A stretch of DNA of 64,000 nucleotides from Streptomyces eurocidicus (lineage in GTDB: Bacteria > Actinomycetota > Actinomycetes > Streptomycetales > Streptomycetaceae). The stretch lies in contig NZ_LGUI01000003.1 in NCBI RefSeq assembly GCF_002891295.1, forward strand, positions 124,001-188,000. The letters run 5' to 3'. A program made the translations under genes and the position numbers. Shown piece after piece: positions 42,110 through 50,797 of the stretch; the first letter of the stretch is position 1, and every line of letters begins with the position of its first letter. Under the pieces are notes generated by a model, which was given only the letters and a program-made list of their open reading frames with translations, ran no database searches and was not told the DNA's origin.

Positions 42110-42478
42110 TCAGTAGACGAGCGCCTGCACGCCGTCCGCCATGATCTCGCTGACGAACACCTGCGCACCGGCGATCCGCGCGCCCTCGATCAGGTCCTTC
42201 TCCTCGATGTCCCGGCGCGCGGCGCACTGGGTGCACACCGTGATCATCCCGCCGCCGACCCGGATCCCCTCGATCAGCTCGGGCAGCGGCGCCGCGTGCG
42301 GCAGCGCGAACTCCGCCGCCCGCCCCGGCAGCGCGAACCAGGACGACTCACCGGTCAGCCACAGCGACACCTCGACGCCGCTCGCCACGGCCACCGCGGC
42401 CACCGTGAACGCCTGCGAACACCGCTCGGGCGCGTCCGCCCCGGCCGTCACCTTGATCACGAGCTTCTTGTACGCCAT
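42110..42478 (-). CDS. DsrE-family protein
   Basis: A 122-residue protein of the DsrE/DsrF-like sulfur-relay fold (KKLVIKVTAGADAPERCSQA, TVCTQCAARRDI, FVSEIMADGVQALVY). The CTQC pair is a plausible sulfur-accepting site. TAGAGT (read leftward) lies six bases before the ATG, so the transcript looks leaderless. It lies close to the MoaD-like, rhodanese and DUF1416 genes and converges with the DUF3099 gene. Confidence 0.82.
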   Translation of the reverse strand: MAYKKLVIKVTAGADAPERCSQAFTVAAVAVASGVEVSLWLTGESSWFALPGRAAEFALPHAAPLPELIEGIRVGGGMITVCTQCAARRDIEEKDLIEGARIAGAQVFVSEIMADGVQALVY

Positions 42479-42604
42479 GCGATCACTCTAGGGCCCGGGC
42501 GGGGGCGCGGCCCGGGACGATCGACCTCACAGCGCCACCCGGGACACGTCCGACTAGACTCGGCAGCGGTCCGTACACCCTCACTCCGACCGAGGAGCGC
42601 GCTC

Positions 42605-42706
42605 GTGCTTGAGGCAGTCTTCACCTCCCTGCTGGTACTGGTCGTCGTCGGCGTTCTCGCGTTCGCCGGGCTGACCTGGAAGAAGCTGTACCAGGGCCAG
42701 CGCTGA
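42605..42706 (+). CDS. 33-residue single-span membrane protein
   Basis: VLEAVFTSLLVLVVVGVLAF followed by AGLTWKKLYQGQR: one membrane helix and a basic tail. GTG after GAGGAG, with TAGACT 45 bases upstream as a possible -10. Located between the DsrE and nitrobindin genes. It resembles small membrane proteins conserved in Streptomyces; function unknown. Confidence 0.6.
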   Translation: MLEAVFTSLLVLVVVGVLAFAGLTWKKLYQGQR

Positions 42707-42749
42707 CCCCCGTCGTTGTCCGTCCTCCCACAGATCGTCTGAGCACCCA

Positions 42750-43352
42750 ATGATCGAGATTCCGTCCGACCTCCACCCGGACCTCGTGCCCCTGGTCTTC
42801 CTCCTCGGCAAGTGGGAGGGCGCGGGCGTCGCCGACTTCCCGGGTGCCGAGAAGTGCAACTTCGGCCAGGAGGTCGTCTTCAGCCACGACGGCCGTGACT
42901 TCCTGGAGTACACGTCGCACAGCTGGGTGCTCGACGCCGACGGCAAGATGGGCCGCCCGCTGGAGTCCGAGAGCGGCTTCTGGCGCATCGACAAGGACCG
43001 CAAGGTCGAGATCGTCATGGTCCGCGACCAGGGCGTCGCCGAGGTCTGGTACGGCGAGCTGGCCGACCAGAAGCCGCAGATCGACCTGGCGACGGACGCC
43101 GTCGCCCGGACCGGGGCGTCCGGCCCGTACACCGGCGGCAAGCGCCTGTACGGCTACGTCAAGGGCGACCTGATGTGGGTCGGCGAGAAGGCCACCCCCG
43201 AGGTGCCGCTGCGCCCCTACATGTCGGCGCACCTGAAGAAGGTCGCCGACCAGGCGTCCCTGGAGGAGTGGGCGAAGAACCTGCCCGAGGACATGCCCGA
43301 CGGCGTGGCCTTCTTCAACCAGGACGGCACGCCGTACAACCCCAACGCCTGA
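42750..43352 (+). CDS. Nitrobindin/FABP-family haem-binding beta-barrel protein
   Basis: A 200-residue protein (DUF1794). The GKWEGAG motif (GxWxGxG) and the FxxExxxFSHDG pattern mark the nitrobindin family, ten-stranded barrels that bind haem and react with nitric oxide or peroxynitrite. The family His is expected near the C-terminus (YMSAHLKK). It is next to nur in S. coelicolor as I recall; here the BtuCDF operon separates them. Confidence 0.88.
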   Translation: MIEIPSDLHPDLVPLVFLLGKWEGAGVADFPGAEKCNFGQEVVFSHDGRDFLEYTSHSWVLDADGKMGRPLESESGFWRIDKDRKVEIVMVRDQGVAEVWYGELADQKPQIDLATDAVARTGASGPYTGGKRLYGYVKGDLMWVGEKATPEVPLRPYMSAHLKKVADQASLEEWAKNLPEDMPDGVAFFNQDGTPYNPNA

Positions 43353-43372
43353 CCGCTGAGCGCTCCGCGTAA

Positions 43373-43457
43373 AGTCCGGTGCGCCGTCCGCGGGTGCGTC
43401 GTGGCCGGTCGCACGGTTCCCCGCGCCACTTCGGGCGCTGCCGAACCGCACCGGACT
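43373..43457. other. Long-range hairpin before the riboswitch
   Basis: AGTCCGGTGC (43373-43382) pairs perfectly with GCACCGGACT (43448-43457) over a 65-base loop that itself has GC stems. It starts 21 bases after the nitrobindin stop. It may terminate that transcript or be part of the 5' domain of the riboswitch. Confidence 0.4.
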
Positions 43458-43459
43458 CC

Positions 43460-43600
43460 GCCGAGCCCGCTCAGCTGAACCGCACCACCCGAGAGCACCG
43501 CTCTCACCGCGCCCCGTGGGGGAAGTCCGGTCGAAATCCGGCGCTGACCCGCAACGGTAGGCGGCACTCCCGTGCCGCGAGCCCGATCACCCACGGCGGC
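43460..43600 (+). promoter_or_regulatory. Cobalamin riboswitch
   Basis: The conserved core is present: GGGGGAAGTCCGGTCGAAATCC read in two parts (GGGAAGTCCGG, GAAATCC), then GGCGCTGACCCGCAACGGTA and the B12-box end GAGCCCGATCACC. This matches the adenosylcobalamin/cobalamin riboswitch consensus (GGGAA, GAAATCC, CCCGCAAC). It lies upstream of an ABC transporter operon and should repress it when B12 is plentiful. The 5' boundary is approximate. Confidence 0.88.
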
Positions 43601-43734
43601 GTGCGCTCCCCGCACAACTCGCCGTGGACTGCGAGGGGATCACCCGGGCGCTCGACCGCCCCGGGCCGTTCCTCGGTACGTACAGCCCGTACGTACGCAG
43701 CGGAGCCACGGCCCGAGGCGAAGGCGTACCGCCC

Positions 43735-44823
43735 GTGGCGATCCCCGCGCAGGCCACCGTTCCCCGCACCACCGGCGGGCCGCCGCCCAGAAGGCTGCCG
43801 GTGCCACCGCTGGCCGGCGCCCTGGCCGCGGCGCTGCTCGTCTCGCTCGTGTGCGGGGTGGGACTCGGCGCCGCCGGGGTGACCTGGGGCGAGACCCTCC
43901 GCTATATGCGGGCGGGGCTGACCGGCGGGAGCATCGCGCCGGACGAGGTCGCCGCCTACACCATCGTCTGGGAGCTGCGGTTCCCGCGCGCCCTGCTGGC
44001 CGCCGTCGTCGGCGCGGGGCTCTCCGCGATCGGCGTGGCCGTGCAGGCCATGGTCCGCAACGCGCTCGCCGACCCCTTCGTCCTCGGCATCTCCTCGGGC
44101 GCGGCCGTCGGCGCCAACGCCGTGCTGCTGTTCGGCGCGCTGGGCTCGCTGGGCGTCTGGGCACTGTCCGGCGCCGCCTTCGCCTCGGCGCTCGCCGCCA
44201 TGCTGCTGGTCTATCTGGCGGCCCGCACCCCGCACGGGCTGACCCCGCTGCGGCTGGTGCTGACCGGCTCCGCCATGTACTACGGCTTCTCCGCGATCAC
44301 CACCCTGATGGTCTTCAGCGCCGAGCGCGGCGAGTCCGCCCGCTCCGCGATGATGTGGCTGCTCGGCAGCCTCGGCGGGGCCACCTGGTCGTCCGTGCCG
44401 ATCGCGGCCTGCGCCGTGCTGGCGGGGCTCGGCTATCTGCTGTGGACGGCGCGCGGCCTCAACGCGCTGGCCATGGGCGACGAGACGGCCGCGGCGCTCG
44501 GTGTGGACGCCGACCGGCTGCGCCGCCGGCTGTTCGTGGTCGCGGCGGCCGTCACCGGCGCCGTCGTCGCCGTCAGCGGGGCGATCGGCTTCGTCGGCCT
44601 GATGGTCCCGCACGTCACCCGGATGCTGGTGGGCGCCGACCACCGCAGGGTGCTGGCCGTGGCCCCGCTGCTGGGCGCGGTGCTGCTGGTGTGGGTCGAC
44701 ATCGTCTCCCGGCTGCTGCTGGCCCCCGTCGAACTGCCCGTCGGGGTGATCACCGCCCTCATCGGCGTGCCGTGCTTCGTACTGCTGATGCGCCGCCGGG
44801 GCTACGTCTTCGGAGGTGCGTGA
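43735..44823 (+). CDS. FecCD/BtuC-family cobalamin ABC permease
   Basis: A 362-residue permease with about ten spans. Family marks are NALADPFVLGISSGAAVGA, LGSLGGATWSSV and FVGLMVPHVTRMLVGADHRR. The riboswitch directly upstream assigns it to cobalamin uptake. GTG 43735 is preferred (AAGGCG upstream); an in-frame GTG 111 bases earlier would sit at the riboswitch edge and lacks a ribosome site. The ATPase gene begins at its stop. Confidence 0.87.
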   Translation: MAIPAQATVPRTTGGPPPRRLPVPPLAGALAAALLVSLVCGVGLGAAGVTWGETLRYMRAGLTGGSIAPDEVAAYTIVWELRFPRALLAAVVGAGLSAIGVAVQAMVRNALADPFVLGISSGAAVGANAVLLFGALGSLGVWALSGAAFASALAAMLLVYLAARTPHGLTPLRLVLTGSAMYYGFSAITTLMVFSAERGESARSAMMWLLGSLGGATWSSVPIAACAVLAGLGYLLWTARGLNALAMGDETAAALGVDADRLRRRLFVVAAAVTGAVVAVSGAIGFVGLMVPHVTRMLVGADHRRVLAVAPLLGAVLLVWVDIVSRLLLAPVELPVGVITALIGVPCFVLLMRRRGYVFGGA

Positions 44824-44825
44824 GC

Positions 44826-45599
44826 GTGCGGGTGGACATCGAGGGGCTCGCGGTCGAGATCGCGGGCGCCCGGCTGGTGGAGGACATCGCGCTCCGGGCG
44901 GACAGCGGCCGCTTCGTCGGCCTGATCGGCCCCAACGGCAGCGGCAAGTCGACGCTGCTGCGCTGCGTGTACCGCGCGCTGAAGCCGGCCGCGGGCACCG
45001 TCCGGCTGGACGGCGACGACCTGCACGCGCTCGGCGTCCGGGAGGGCGCCCGCAGGCTGGCCGCGCTCCCCCAGGAGTCGACGAGCGAGTTCGACTTCAC
45101 CGCCGCCGAGGTCGTCGCCATGGGCCGGCTGCCGCACCAGAGCGCCGCCGGCCGGACCACGGACCGCGACCGGGAGATCTGCGCGGCGGCCCTGGCCCGG
45201 GTCGGCGGCGGCCACCTCGCCGACCGGAGCTTCCCGACCCTGTCGGGCGGCGAGAAGCAGCGCGTGCTGATCGCCCGCGCGCTGGCCCAGGAGCCGAAGG
45301 TGCTCGTCCTCGACGAGCCCACCAACCACCTGGACATCGCCCAGCAGCTGGAGGTCCTCTCGCTGGTGCGCGGCGCCGGCCTGACCGTCCTCGCCGCCCT
45401 GCACGACCTCAACCTCGCCGCCACCCACTGCGACGCCCTGTACGTGATCGCGGGCGGCCGCATCGTGGCGTCCGGCCCGCCGGACGCCGTCCTGACCCCC
45501 GAGCTGCTCGCCGACGTCTTCGGCGTCCGGGCGCTCCGGGTGCCGCACCCCGAGTCCGGCACCCCGCACCTGCTCTTCGACCGCCTCCCCGCCTCGTAA
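44826..45599 (+). CDS. Cobalamin ABC transporter ATP-binding subunit (BtuD-like)
   Basis: A 257-residue ATPase: Walker A GPNGSGKST, signature LSGGEKQRVLIA, Walker B VLVLDEPTNHLD, switch His in LHDLNLA. GGAGGT lies eight bases before the GTG chosen; a GTG six bases earlier overlapping the permease stop is possible but has only two bases of spacing. Part of the riboswitch-controlled operon. Confidence 0.88.
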   Translation: MRVDIEGLAVEIAGARLVEDIALRADSGRFVGLIGPNGSGKSTLLRCVYRALKPAAGTVRLDGDDLHALGVREGARRLAALPQESTSEFDFTAAEVVAMGRLPHQSAAGRTTDRDREICAAALARVGGGHLADRSFPTLSGGEKQRVLIARALAQEPKVLVLDEPTNHLDIAQQLEVLSLVRGAGLTVLAALHDLNLAATHCDALYVIAGGRIVASGPPDAVLTPELLADVFGVRALRVPHPESGTPHLLFDRLPAS

Positions 45600-45608
45600 G
45601 GACCCGCC

Positions 45609-46640
45609 ATGGCCGCCGCCCGCGCCGCCCGTACCGCCCTCGCCCTGCTGACCGCCCTGGCCCTCGCCGGGTGCGGGGCCGAGGTCTCGGAGACCGACAG
45701 GAAGGACGCCGCCGACGACGCGAAGTCCTCGGGCCACTACCCCGTGACCGTCGAGAACTGCGGGGTGAAGACGACGTTCGACAAGGCACCGCAGCGGGTG
45801 GTGACCAATGACGTCGGCATCGCCGAGATCATGTTCGCGCTGGGGCTGGAGGACCACATGGCGGGCTATGTGGCGCCGGACTACAAGGGCGACCGCGAGG
45901 CCGTGGCGTGGAAGGACGGCTACCAGAAGGTCAAGTGGCTGTCCAAGAAGGAGATCACCAAGGAGATCGTCCTCGATGCCAGGGCCGACCTGGTCTTCGC
46001 GGGCTGGAACTACGGCTTCGGCGAGGGCAACAACTTCACCCCCGCCGGCCTGAAGAAGCTCGGCATCGGCTCGTACGTCCTCACCGAGTCCTGCCGCAAC
46101 AACGGCAACGCCACCTCCCGCGGGGTGATGCCGCCGCTGGAGGCGCTCTACACGGACCTGGAGACGCTGGGGAAGGTCTTCGACGTCGAGGACCGGGCGA
46201 AGAAGCTCGTCGACGGCTTCAAGAAGCAGGTCGCGGACGCCCAGGCCGGGATCCCGGAGGGCAAGCGGCCCACCGTCTTCCTCTACGACGACGGCCGGGA
46301 CAAGCCGCTGACCTCCGGCGCGTTCGCGGGCCCGCACGACATCATCACCAAGGCCGGCGGCGACCACGTGATGAAGGACCTCAAGGACTCCTGGACCTCG
46401 GTCAGCTGGGAGACCGTCGTCGAGCGCGACCCCGACGTCATCGTGATCAACAACTACGGGGACGTCACCGCGCGGCAGAAGAAGGACTTCCTGAAGTCGT
46501 ACGCGCCGCTCGCCGGCGTCTCGGCGGTCAAGAACGACCGGATCTTCGTCCTCGACTACGTCGACCTCGTCGAAAGCCCCCGCAACCCGGCCGCGATCGC
46601 CGCCCTCGCCGCGTATCTGAAGGGGGTGCGCGAGCGGTGA
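45609..46640 (+). CDS. Cobalamin-binding lipoprotein of the ABC transporter (BtuF-like)
   Basis: A 343-residue binding protein. A signal peptide ends in the lipobox LALAGC, so Cys22 is lipidated and the protein sits on the outer face of the membrane. The two-lobed fold is shown by PQRVVTNDVGIAEIMFALGL, DLVFAGWNYG and RDPDVIVINNYGD. Length is standard for class III binding proteins. It is last in the riboswitch operon; nur begins 19 bases later. Confidence 0.88.
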   Translation: MAAARAARTALALLTALALAGCGAEVSETDRKDAADDAKSSGHYPVTVENCGVKTTFDKAPQRVVTNDVGIAEIMFALGLEDHMAGYVAPDYKGDREAVAWKDGYQKVKWLSKKEITKEIVLDARADLVFAGWNYGFGEGNNFTPAGLKKLGIGSYVLTESCRNNGNATSRGVMPPLEALYTDLETLGKVFDVEDRAKKLVDGFKKQVADAQAGIPEGKRPTVFLYDDGRDKPLTSGAFAGPHDIITKAGGDHVMKDLKDSWTSVSWETVVERDPDVIVINNYGDVTARQKKDFLKSYAPLAGVSAVKNDRIFVLDYVDLVESPRNPAAIAALAAYLKGVRER

Positions 46641-46659
46641 CGCCGCCTAGACTGTCGGC

Positions 46660-47097
46660 GTGGTCGACAGCGACTGGCAGAGCGATCTCCGTAAGCGCGG
46701 ATACCGGCTGACCCCGCAGCGCCAGCTCGTCCTGGAGGCGGTGGACCGGCTGGAGCACGCGACGCCGGACGACATCCTCACCGAGGTCCGCAGGACCGCG
46801 GGCGGGGTCAACATCTCCACGGTCTACCGGACCCTGGAGCTCCTGGAGGAGCTGGGCCTGGTCAGCCACGCCCACCTCGGGCACGGCGCCCCGACCTACC
46901 ACCTGGCCGACCGGCACCACCACATACACCTCGTCTGCCGGGACTGCACGGGCGTGATCGAGGCGGATCTGGCGCTGGCCGGCCCGTTCACCGACCGGCT
47001 GCGCGAGACCTTCGGCTTCGAGACGGACATGAAGCACTTCGCGATCTTCGGCCGGTGCGCGGGCTGCTCCTCGAAGGCGACACCGGACGAGTCGTAG
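46660..47097 (+). CDS. nur: Nur, nickel-responsive Fur-family regulator
   Basis: A 145-residue Fur-family repressor. The winged helix is YRLTPQRQLVLEAVDRLEHA with NISTVYRTLELLEELGLV; metal ligands are in HLADRHHHIHLVCRDC and the CAGC pair near the end. The sequence and the neighbours (nitrobindin and ygfZ) match S. coelicolor Nur (SCO4180) as I recall it, which represses superoxide dismutase sodF and nickel transport. GTG with TAGACT six bases upstream, so probably leaderless. Zur and FurA are the main alternatives and fit less well. Confidence 0.85.
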   Translation: MVDSDWQSDLRKRGYRLTPQRQLVLEAVDRLEHATPDDILTEVRRTAGGVNISTVYRTLELLEELGLVSHAHLGHGAPTYHLADRHHHIHLVCRDCTGVIEADLALAGPFTDRLRETFGFETDMKHFAIFGRCAGCSSKATPDES

Positions 47098-47107
47098 GCT
47101 TGTCCGT

Positions 47108-48091
47108 ATGCTGCGTCAATCGAAAGCCAGCCCGCTGCTGTCGCTGCCCGGCGCCGTCGCCGCCGAGGCCCCGGACGAAGGCGTCGCCGCGCACTACGGC
47201 GACCTCTTCCGCGAGCAGCGCGCCCTCGCCGGCGGGTCCGGTTTCGTCGACCTCTCGCACCGCGGGGTGGTCACCGTCACCGGCCCCGACCGGCTGAGCT
47301 GGCTGCACCTCCTCATCACCCAGCACGTCAGCGCCCTGCCGCCGGGCCAGGCCACGGAGGCGCTGATCCTCTCGGCCAACGGCCACATCGAGCACGCGCT
47401 GTACCTGGTGGACGACGCCACCACGACGTGGGCGCACGTCGAGCCCGGCACCGAGGGCGACCTGATCGCCTACCTGGAGAGCATGAAGTTCTTCTACCAG
47501 GTGGAGGTCGCCGACCGGACGGCCGACTTCGCCGTGGTGCACCTGCCGGCGGGATCCATCGCCGAGGTGCCCGACGGGGTGACGGTGCGCGAGACGCCGC
47601 ACGGCCGCGACCTGTTCCTGCCGCGCGCGGAGCTGCCGGACTTCGCCGCCGCGCACGGCCCGGCCGCGGGGATCCTGGCCTACGAGGCGCTGCGCGTCGA
47701 GACGCACCGGCCGCGGGTGGGCCGGGAGACCGACCACCGCACGATCCCGCACGAGCTGGGCTGGCTGGGCACGGCCGTCCATCTGCAGAAGGGCTGCTAC
47801 CGCGGCCAGGAGACCGTCGCCCGCGTCCACAACCTGGGGAAGCCGCCGCGCCGGCTGGTCTTCCTGCACCTGGACGGCAGCGAGGTGTCCCTGCCGGGCC
47901 ACGGCGCCCCCGTCCGCCTCGCCTCGGACGGCCCGGAGGGCCGCCAGCTGGGCTTCGTCACGACCTCGGCCCGCCACCACGAACTGGGCCCGGTGGCCCT
48001 GGCCCTGGTGAAGCGGAACGTCCCGGTGGACGCGGCGCTGCTGGTGGGCGAGGCTACGGCGGCTTCGCAGGAGGTCGTGGTCGAGCCGTAG
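47108..48091 (+). CDS. ygfZ: YgfZ/GcvT-like folate-binding protein
   Basis: A 327-residue protein of the YgfZ/IBA57 family, which uses tetrahydrofolate to support iron-sulfur cluster assembly or repair. The signature KGCYRGQETVARVHNLG is complete (consensus KGC[FY]xGQE). The first part has DLSHRGVVTVTGPDRLSWL. TAGGCT lies seven bases before the ATG, consistent with a leaderless mRNA. It follows nur by ten bases. Confidence 0.9.
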   Translation: MLRQSKASPLLSLPGAVAAEAPDEGVAAHYGDLFREQRALAGGSGFVDLSHRGVVTVTGPDRLSWLHLLITQHVSALPPGQATEALILSANGHIEHALYLVDDATTTWAHVEPGTEGDLIAYLESMKFFYQVEVADRTADFAVVHLPAGSIAEVPDGVTVRETPHGRDLFLPRAELPDFAAAHGPAAGILAYEALRVETHRPRVGRETDHRTIPHELGWLGTAVHLQKGCYRGQETVARVHNLGKPPRRLVFLHLDGSEVSLPGHGAPVRLASDGPEGRQLGFVTTSARHHELGPVALALVKRNVPVDAALLVGEATAASQEVVVEP

Positions 48092-48263
48092 CGCCGTCCG
48101 GCGGGGTTCGCAGGCGTACGGCCCGAGCCCGGTCGGGCACCGCCGGACCACACCACCGTGGCTGATCACCACCGTGGCTGATCACCGCTGCGGCGGAGAA
48201 TTCCTTCCGCCGCGGCGGCGCGCGGCCCCCACCGGAGGTGACCGGAGGTGCCGAACCCCCGCC

Positions 48264-48689
48264 TCAGACCTCGATCAGCACCGTGAACGGGCCGTTGTTC
48301 GTCAGTGACACCTTCATGTCCGCCCCGAAGCGTCCGGTCTCCACGTGCGCGCCGAGCGCGCGAAGCCGAGCGACGACCTCGTCGACCAAGGGCTCCGCCA
48401 CCCCGCCGGGAGCCGCCGCGTTCCACGTGGGGCGTCGCCCCTTACGGGCGTCACCGTAGAGAGTGAACTGGGAGATCACCAGCAGCGGCGCCGCCACGTC
48501 CGAACAGGACTTCTCGTCCTCAAGAATCCGTACGGACCACAGCTTGCGGGCGAGCTGCGCGGCCTTCTCCGGAGTGTCCTCATGCGTCACTCCGACAAGG
48601 ACGCAGAGCCCTTGTCCGATGATCTCGCCTACCGTCTCGCCGTCGACGACGACGGCGGCCCCGTCCACCCTCTGCACCACTGCACGCAT
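48264..48689 (-). CDS. dtd: D-aminoacyl-tRNA deacylase
   Basis: A 141-residue Dtd protein that removes D-amino acids (and Gly from tRNA-Ala) from charged tRNA. The SQFTLYGD motif, [14 protein letters not shown] and the C-terminal NNGPFT (consensus NxGP[VF]T with the cis Gly-Pro) are seen. The second Met is used as the start (MRAVVQRV), matching the family; the open frame three codons earlier starts MVR. Convergent with ygfZ across 172 bases. Confidence 0.92.
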   Translation of the reverse strand: MRAVVQRVDGAAVVVDGETVGEIIGQGLCVLVGVTHEDTPEKAAQLARKLWSVRILEDEKSCSDVAAPLLVISQFTLYGDARKGRRPTWNAAAPGGVAEPLVDEVVARLRALGAHVETGRFGADMKVSLTNNGPFTVLIEV

Positions 48690-48837
48690 ACGGACCATGA
48701 TGCCCTGCGTCCATCCAGGGCCGTTCGGGTGCCGAGACCCTGCGCCCGTGCCTCACAGAGTGGCACGATGCGTCCAGGCGGTGCTTTATGCGGGCAACGT
48801 GACCCGGGACCCCACCGCCCGAGGGGATCGGAAACGC

Positions 48838-49428
48838 ATGACCACACCCATTGAGGACGGCCCCATGCTCAAGGCAGCCGACGGCCTGCACCCCCGGCCG
48901 CCGAGTCAGCGCTCCGGCCGGCTGGCGGACGTGCCGGGGCGCGGGCTGGGCGAGCTGCGCCTCACGGAGCTCCGCGCGCTGCGCAGGGAGGCCCAGCGGG
49001 ACGAGGCGGACCTCAGCTATGTGCGGCGACTGCTCCAGGGCCGGATCGACATCCTCCGGGCCGAGCTGGCGCGGCGGGCCGTGCCGGACGCGCCGGTGAT
49101 GTCCCGGCTGGTGGTCGAGCGGCTGTCAGAGATCCTCGCCGACGGGCCGTCCACCCAGCGCTCGTCCGCCCGCCATGTGACGCTGGGGACCCCGCACAGC
49201 GAGGAGTGCCGGCGGCTGGCGGAGGACGCGCTGTCCGAGGTGGAGCTGTCGGACCTCGGCGCCCGTACGGACCACGAGCTGCACGACGGGATGCGGCGCC
49301 TCGGCGCGTACGAACGGCAGGTCTCGGTGCGCCGGCAGACCCTCCAGCGGACGGCGGACGATTGCAGCGCGGAGATCGCCCGCAGGTACCGTGAAGGGGA
49401 AGCACAAGTAGACGACCTCCTCGCGTGA
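48838..49428 (+). CDS. rsiG: RsiG, anti-sigma factor of WhiG
   Basis: A 196-residue coiled-coil anti-sigma factor. In Streptomyces RsiG binds WhiG only when armed with c-di-GMP. Both copies of the c-di-GMP motif E(X)3S(X)2R(X)3Q(X)3D are exact: E56-S60-R63-Q67-D71 and E159-S163-R166-Q170-D174. They lie on two long antiparallel helices (EADLSYVRRLLQGRIDIL and ERQVSVRRQTLQRTADD). The ATG is preceded by GGGGATCGGA. Confidence 0.93.
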   Translation: MTTPIEDGPMLKAADGLHPRPPSQRSGRLADVPGRGLGELRLTELRALRREAQRDEADLSYVRRLLQGRIDILRAELARRAVPDAPVMSRLVVERLSEILADGPSTQRSSARHVTLGTPHSEECRRLAEDALSEVELSDLGARTDHELHDGMRRLGAYERQVSVRRQTLQRTADDCSAEIARRYREGEAQVDDLLA

Positions 49429-49471
49429 ACCACCGGGGGCGGTCCGCACCACCTCCCCCGGAAGGCCGACG

Positions 49472-50455
49472 ATGACCTCCTCGACCCCTGTCGCCACCGC
49501 GGCCACGGACACCTCCATACCCCCGGTCCTCGCCGAGGTCGTGCGCTCCGGCTTCGTCGAGGGCCACCACCGCGGCTCGCTGGTGCTGCTGGCCGCGGAC
49601 GGCGGTGTGGAGCTCGCCCTGGGCGATGTGGCGGCCCCGGTCTACCCGCGCTCGGCGAACAAGCCGATGCAGGCGGCCGCGGTACTGCGGGCCGGTCTGG
49701 AGCTGTCCGGGGAACGGCTGGCCCTGGCGGCCGCCAGCCACTCCGGAGAAACGTTCCACCTGGATCTGGTGCGGAAGATGCTCGCGGAGCTGGGCGTCGC
49801 CGAGGACGAGCTGCGGACCCCGCCGGACCTCCCGTACGACCCGGAGGAGGCGGAGCACTACCTGGCCGCCGGGCACGTCCGCGATCGCGTCACGATGAAC
49901 TGCTCCGGCAAGCACGCGGCCATGATCGCGGCCTGCGCCCGCAACGGCTGGCCGGTGGAGAGCTACCTCGCGCCGGACCACCCGCTTCAGCGGCTCACGC
50001 TTCAGGTCGTGGAGGAGGCGAGCGGCGAGCGCGTCGGCCACGTCGGCACGGACGGCTGCGGCGCCCCCCTGATGGCGATCTCCCTGACCGGCCTGGCGCG
50101 CGCCTTCCGCAGCTTCGTCCTGGCCGGGCCGGGCACGCCGGAACGCCGGGTCGCGGACGCCATGCGCGCCCACCCGGAGTACGTGGCGGGCACCCGCCGC
50201 CCCGACACCTGGCTGATGCGCGCGGTGCCGGGCGCCCTGTCGAAGATGGGCGCCGAGGCCGTACAGGCGGTGGCCCTGCCGGACGGCCGTGCCCTGGCCT
50301 TCAAGATCGACGACGGTGGGATGCGGGCGGCGGGGCCGGTGCTGGCGCGCGGTCTGGAGCTGCTGGGGATCGACGACCCGGTCGTGGCGCGGATCGCGGA
50401 GAGCCCGCTGCTGGGTGGGGGCGAGCGGGTGGGCGAGGTCAGGGCGGCTTTCTGA
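49472..50455 (+). CDS. Asparaginase (Rhizobium-type class 3)
   Basis: A 327-residue asparaginase of the pfam06089 type, different from the E. coli and plant types. Family motifs are YPRSANKPMQAAAVLRAG, LAAASHSGE, NCSGKHAAMIAACARNGWP and DGCGAPLMAIS. It hydrolyses asparagine to aspartate and ammonia in the cytoplasm (no signal peptide). ATG after GGAAGG. It follows rsiG by 43 bases and may be co-transcribed. Confidence 0.9.
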   Translation: MTSSTPVATAATDTSIPPVLAEVVRSGFVEGHHRGSLVLLAADGGVELALGDVAAPVYPRSANKPMQAAAVLRAGLELSGERLALAAASHSGETFHLDLVRKMLAELGVAEDELRTPPDLPYDPEEAEHYLAAGHVRDRVTMNCSGKHAAMIAACARNGWPVESYLAPDHPLQRLTLQVVEEASGERVGHVGTDGCGAPLMAISLTGLARAFRSFVLAGPGTPERRVADAMRAHPEYVAGTRRPDTWLMRAVPGALSKMGAEAVQAVALPDGRALAFKIDDGGMRAAGPVLARGLELLGIDDPVVARIAESPLLGGGERVGEVRAAF

Positions 50456-50605
50456 GCGTTCTGAGCGTCTGAGCTTTCTGAGGGCGTAGCGGGCTCTGGG
50501 CGCCTGGGGTGGGCCCTGATCCTCTGAGCCCTGGGGTGGGCTCTGGGCGGCCTCTGGGCCCTGTGGCGGCCGGTGCTGTGCCGTGGGCCGGGCGCCGGGG
50601 CCTCC

Positions 50606-50710
50606 GGGGGTGTCCCGGAATCGGATATTTACGGGCGGGAGCCGTTCCTGTCACACGTGCCCCGAACCGTCGCCGCCCGCAAATATCCGGCAGCATTCCG
50701 GGACACCCCC
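50606..50710. repeat. 105-bp imperfect palindrome with 16-bp perfect ends
   Basis: GGGGGTGTCCCGGAAT (50606-50621) is the exact complement of ATTCCGGGACACCCCC (50695-50710). Inside, GGATATTTACGGGCGG (50623-50638) pairs with CCGCCCGCAAATATCC (50673-50688) with one mismatch, leaving a 34-base loop. It occupies the middle of the 342-base gap between asparaginase and the acetyltransferase, where no gene is seen. It is unrelated to the other repeat family here. A MITE-like element, attachment site or strong hairpin are possible. Confidence 0.75.
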
Positions 50711-50797
50711 TGCGGCCCCGCCACCCTCCGTCCGGCACTCCTCCGCCCGCCGGAAAACCTGTGGGACGTCCGCACGTCGGCCCCCTAGCGTGACCGC

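Noticed and set aside
46660..47097. Calling the Fur-family gene zur or furA
   Set aside because: Sequence and neighbours (nitrobindin, ygfZ) fit Nur better; no zinc-uptake or catalase gene is adjacent.
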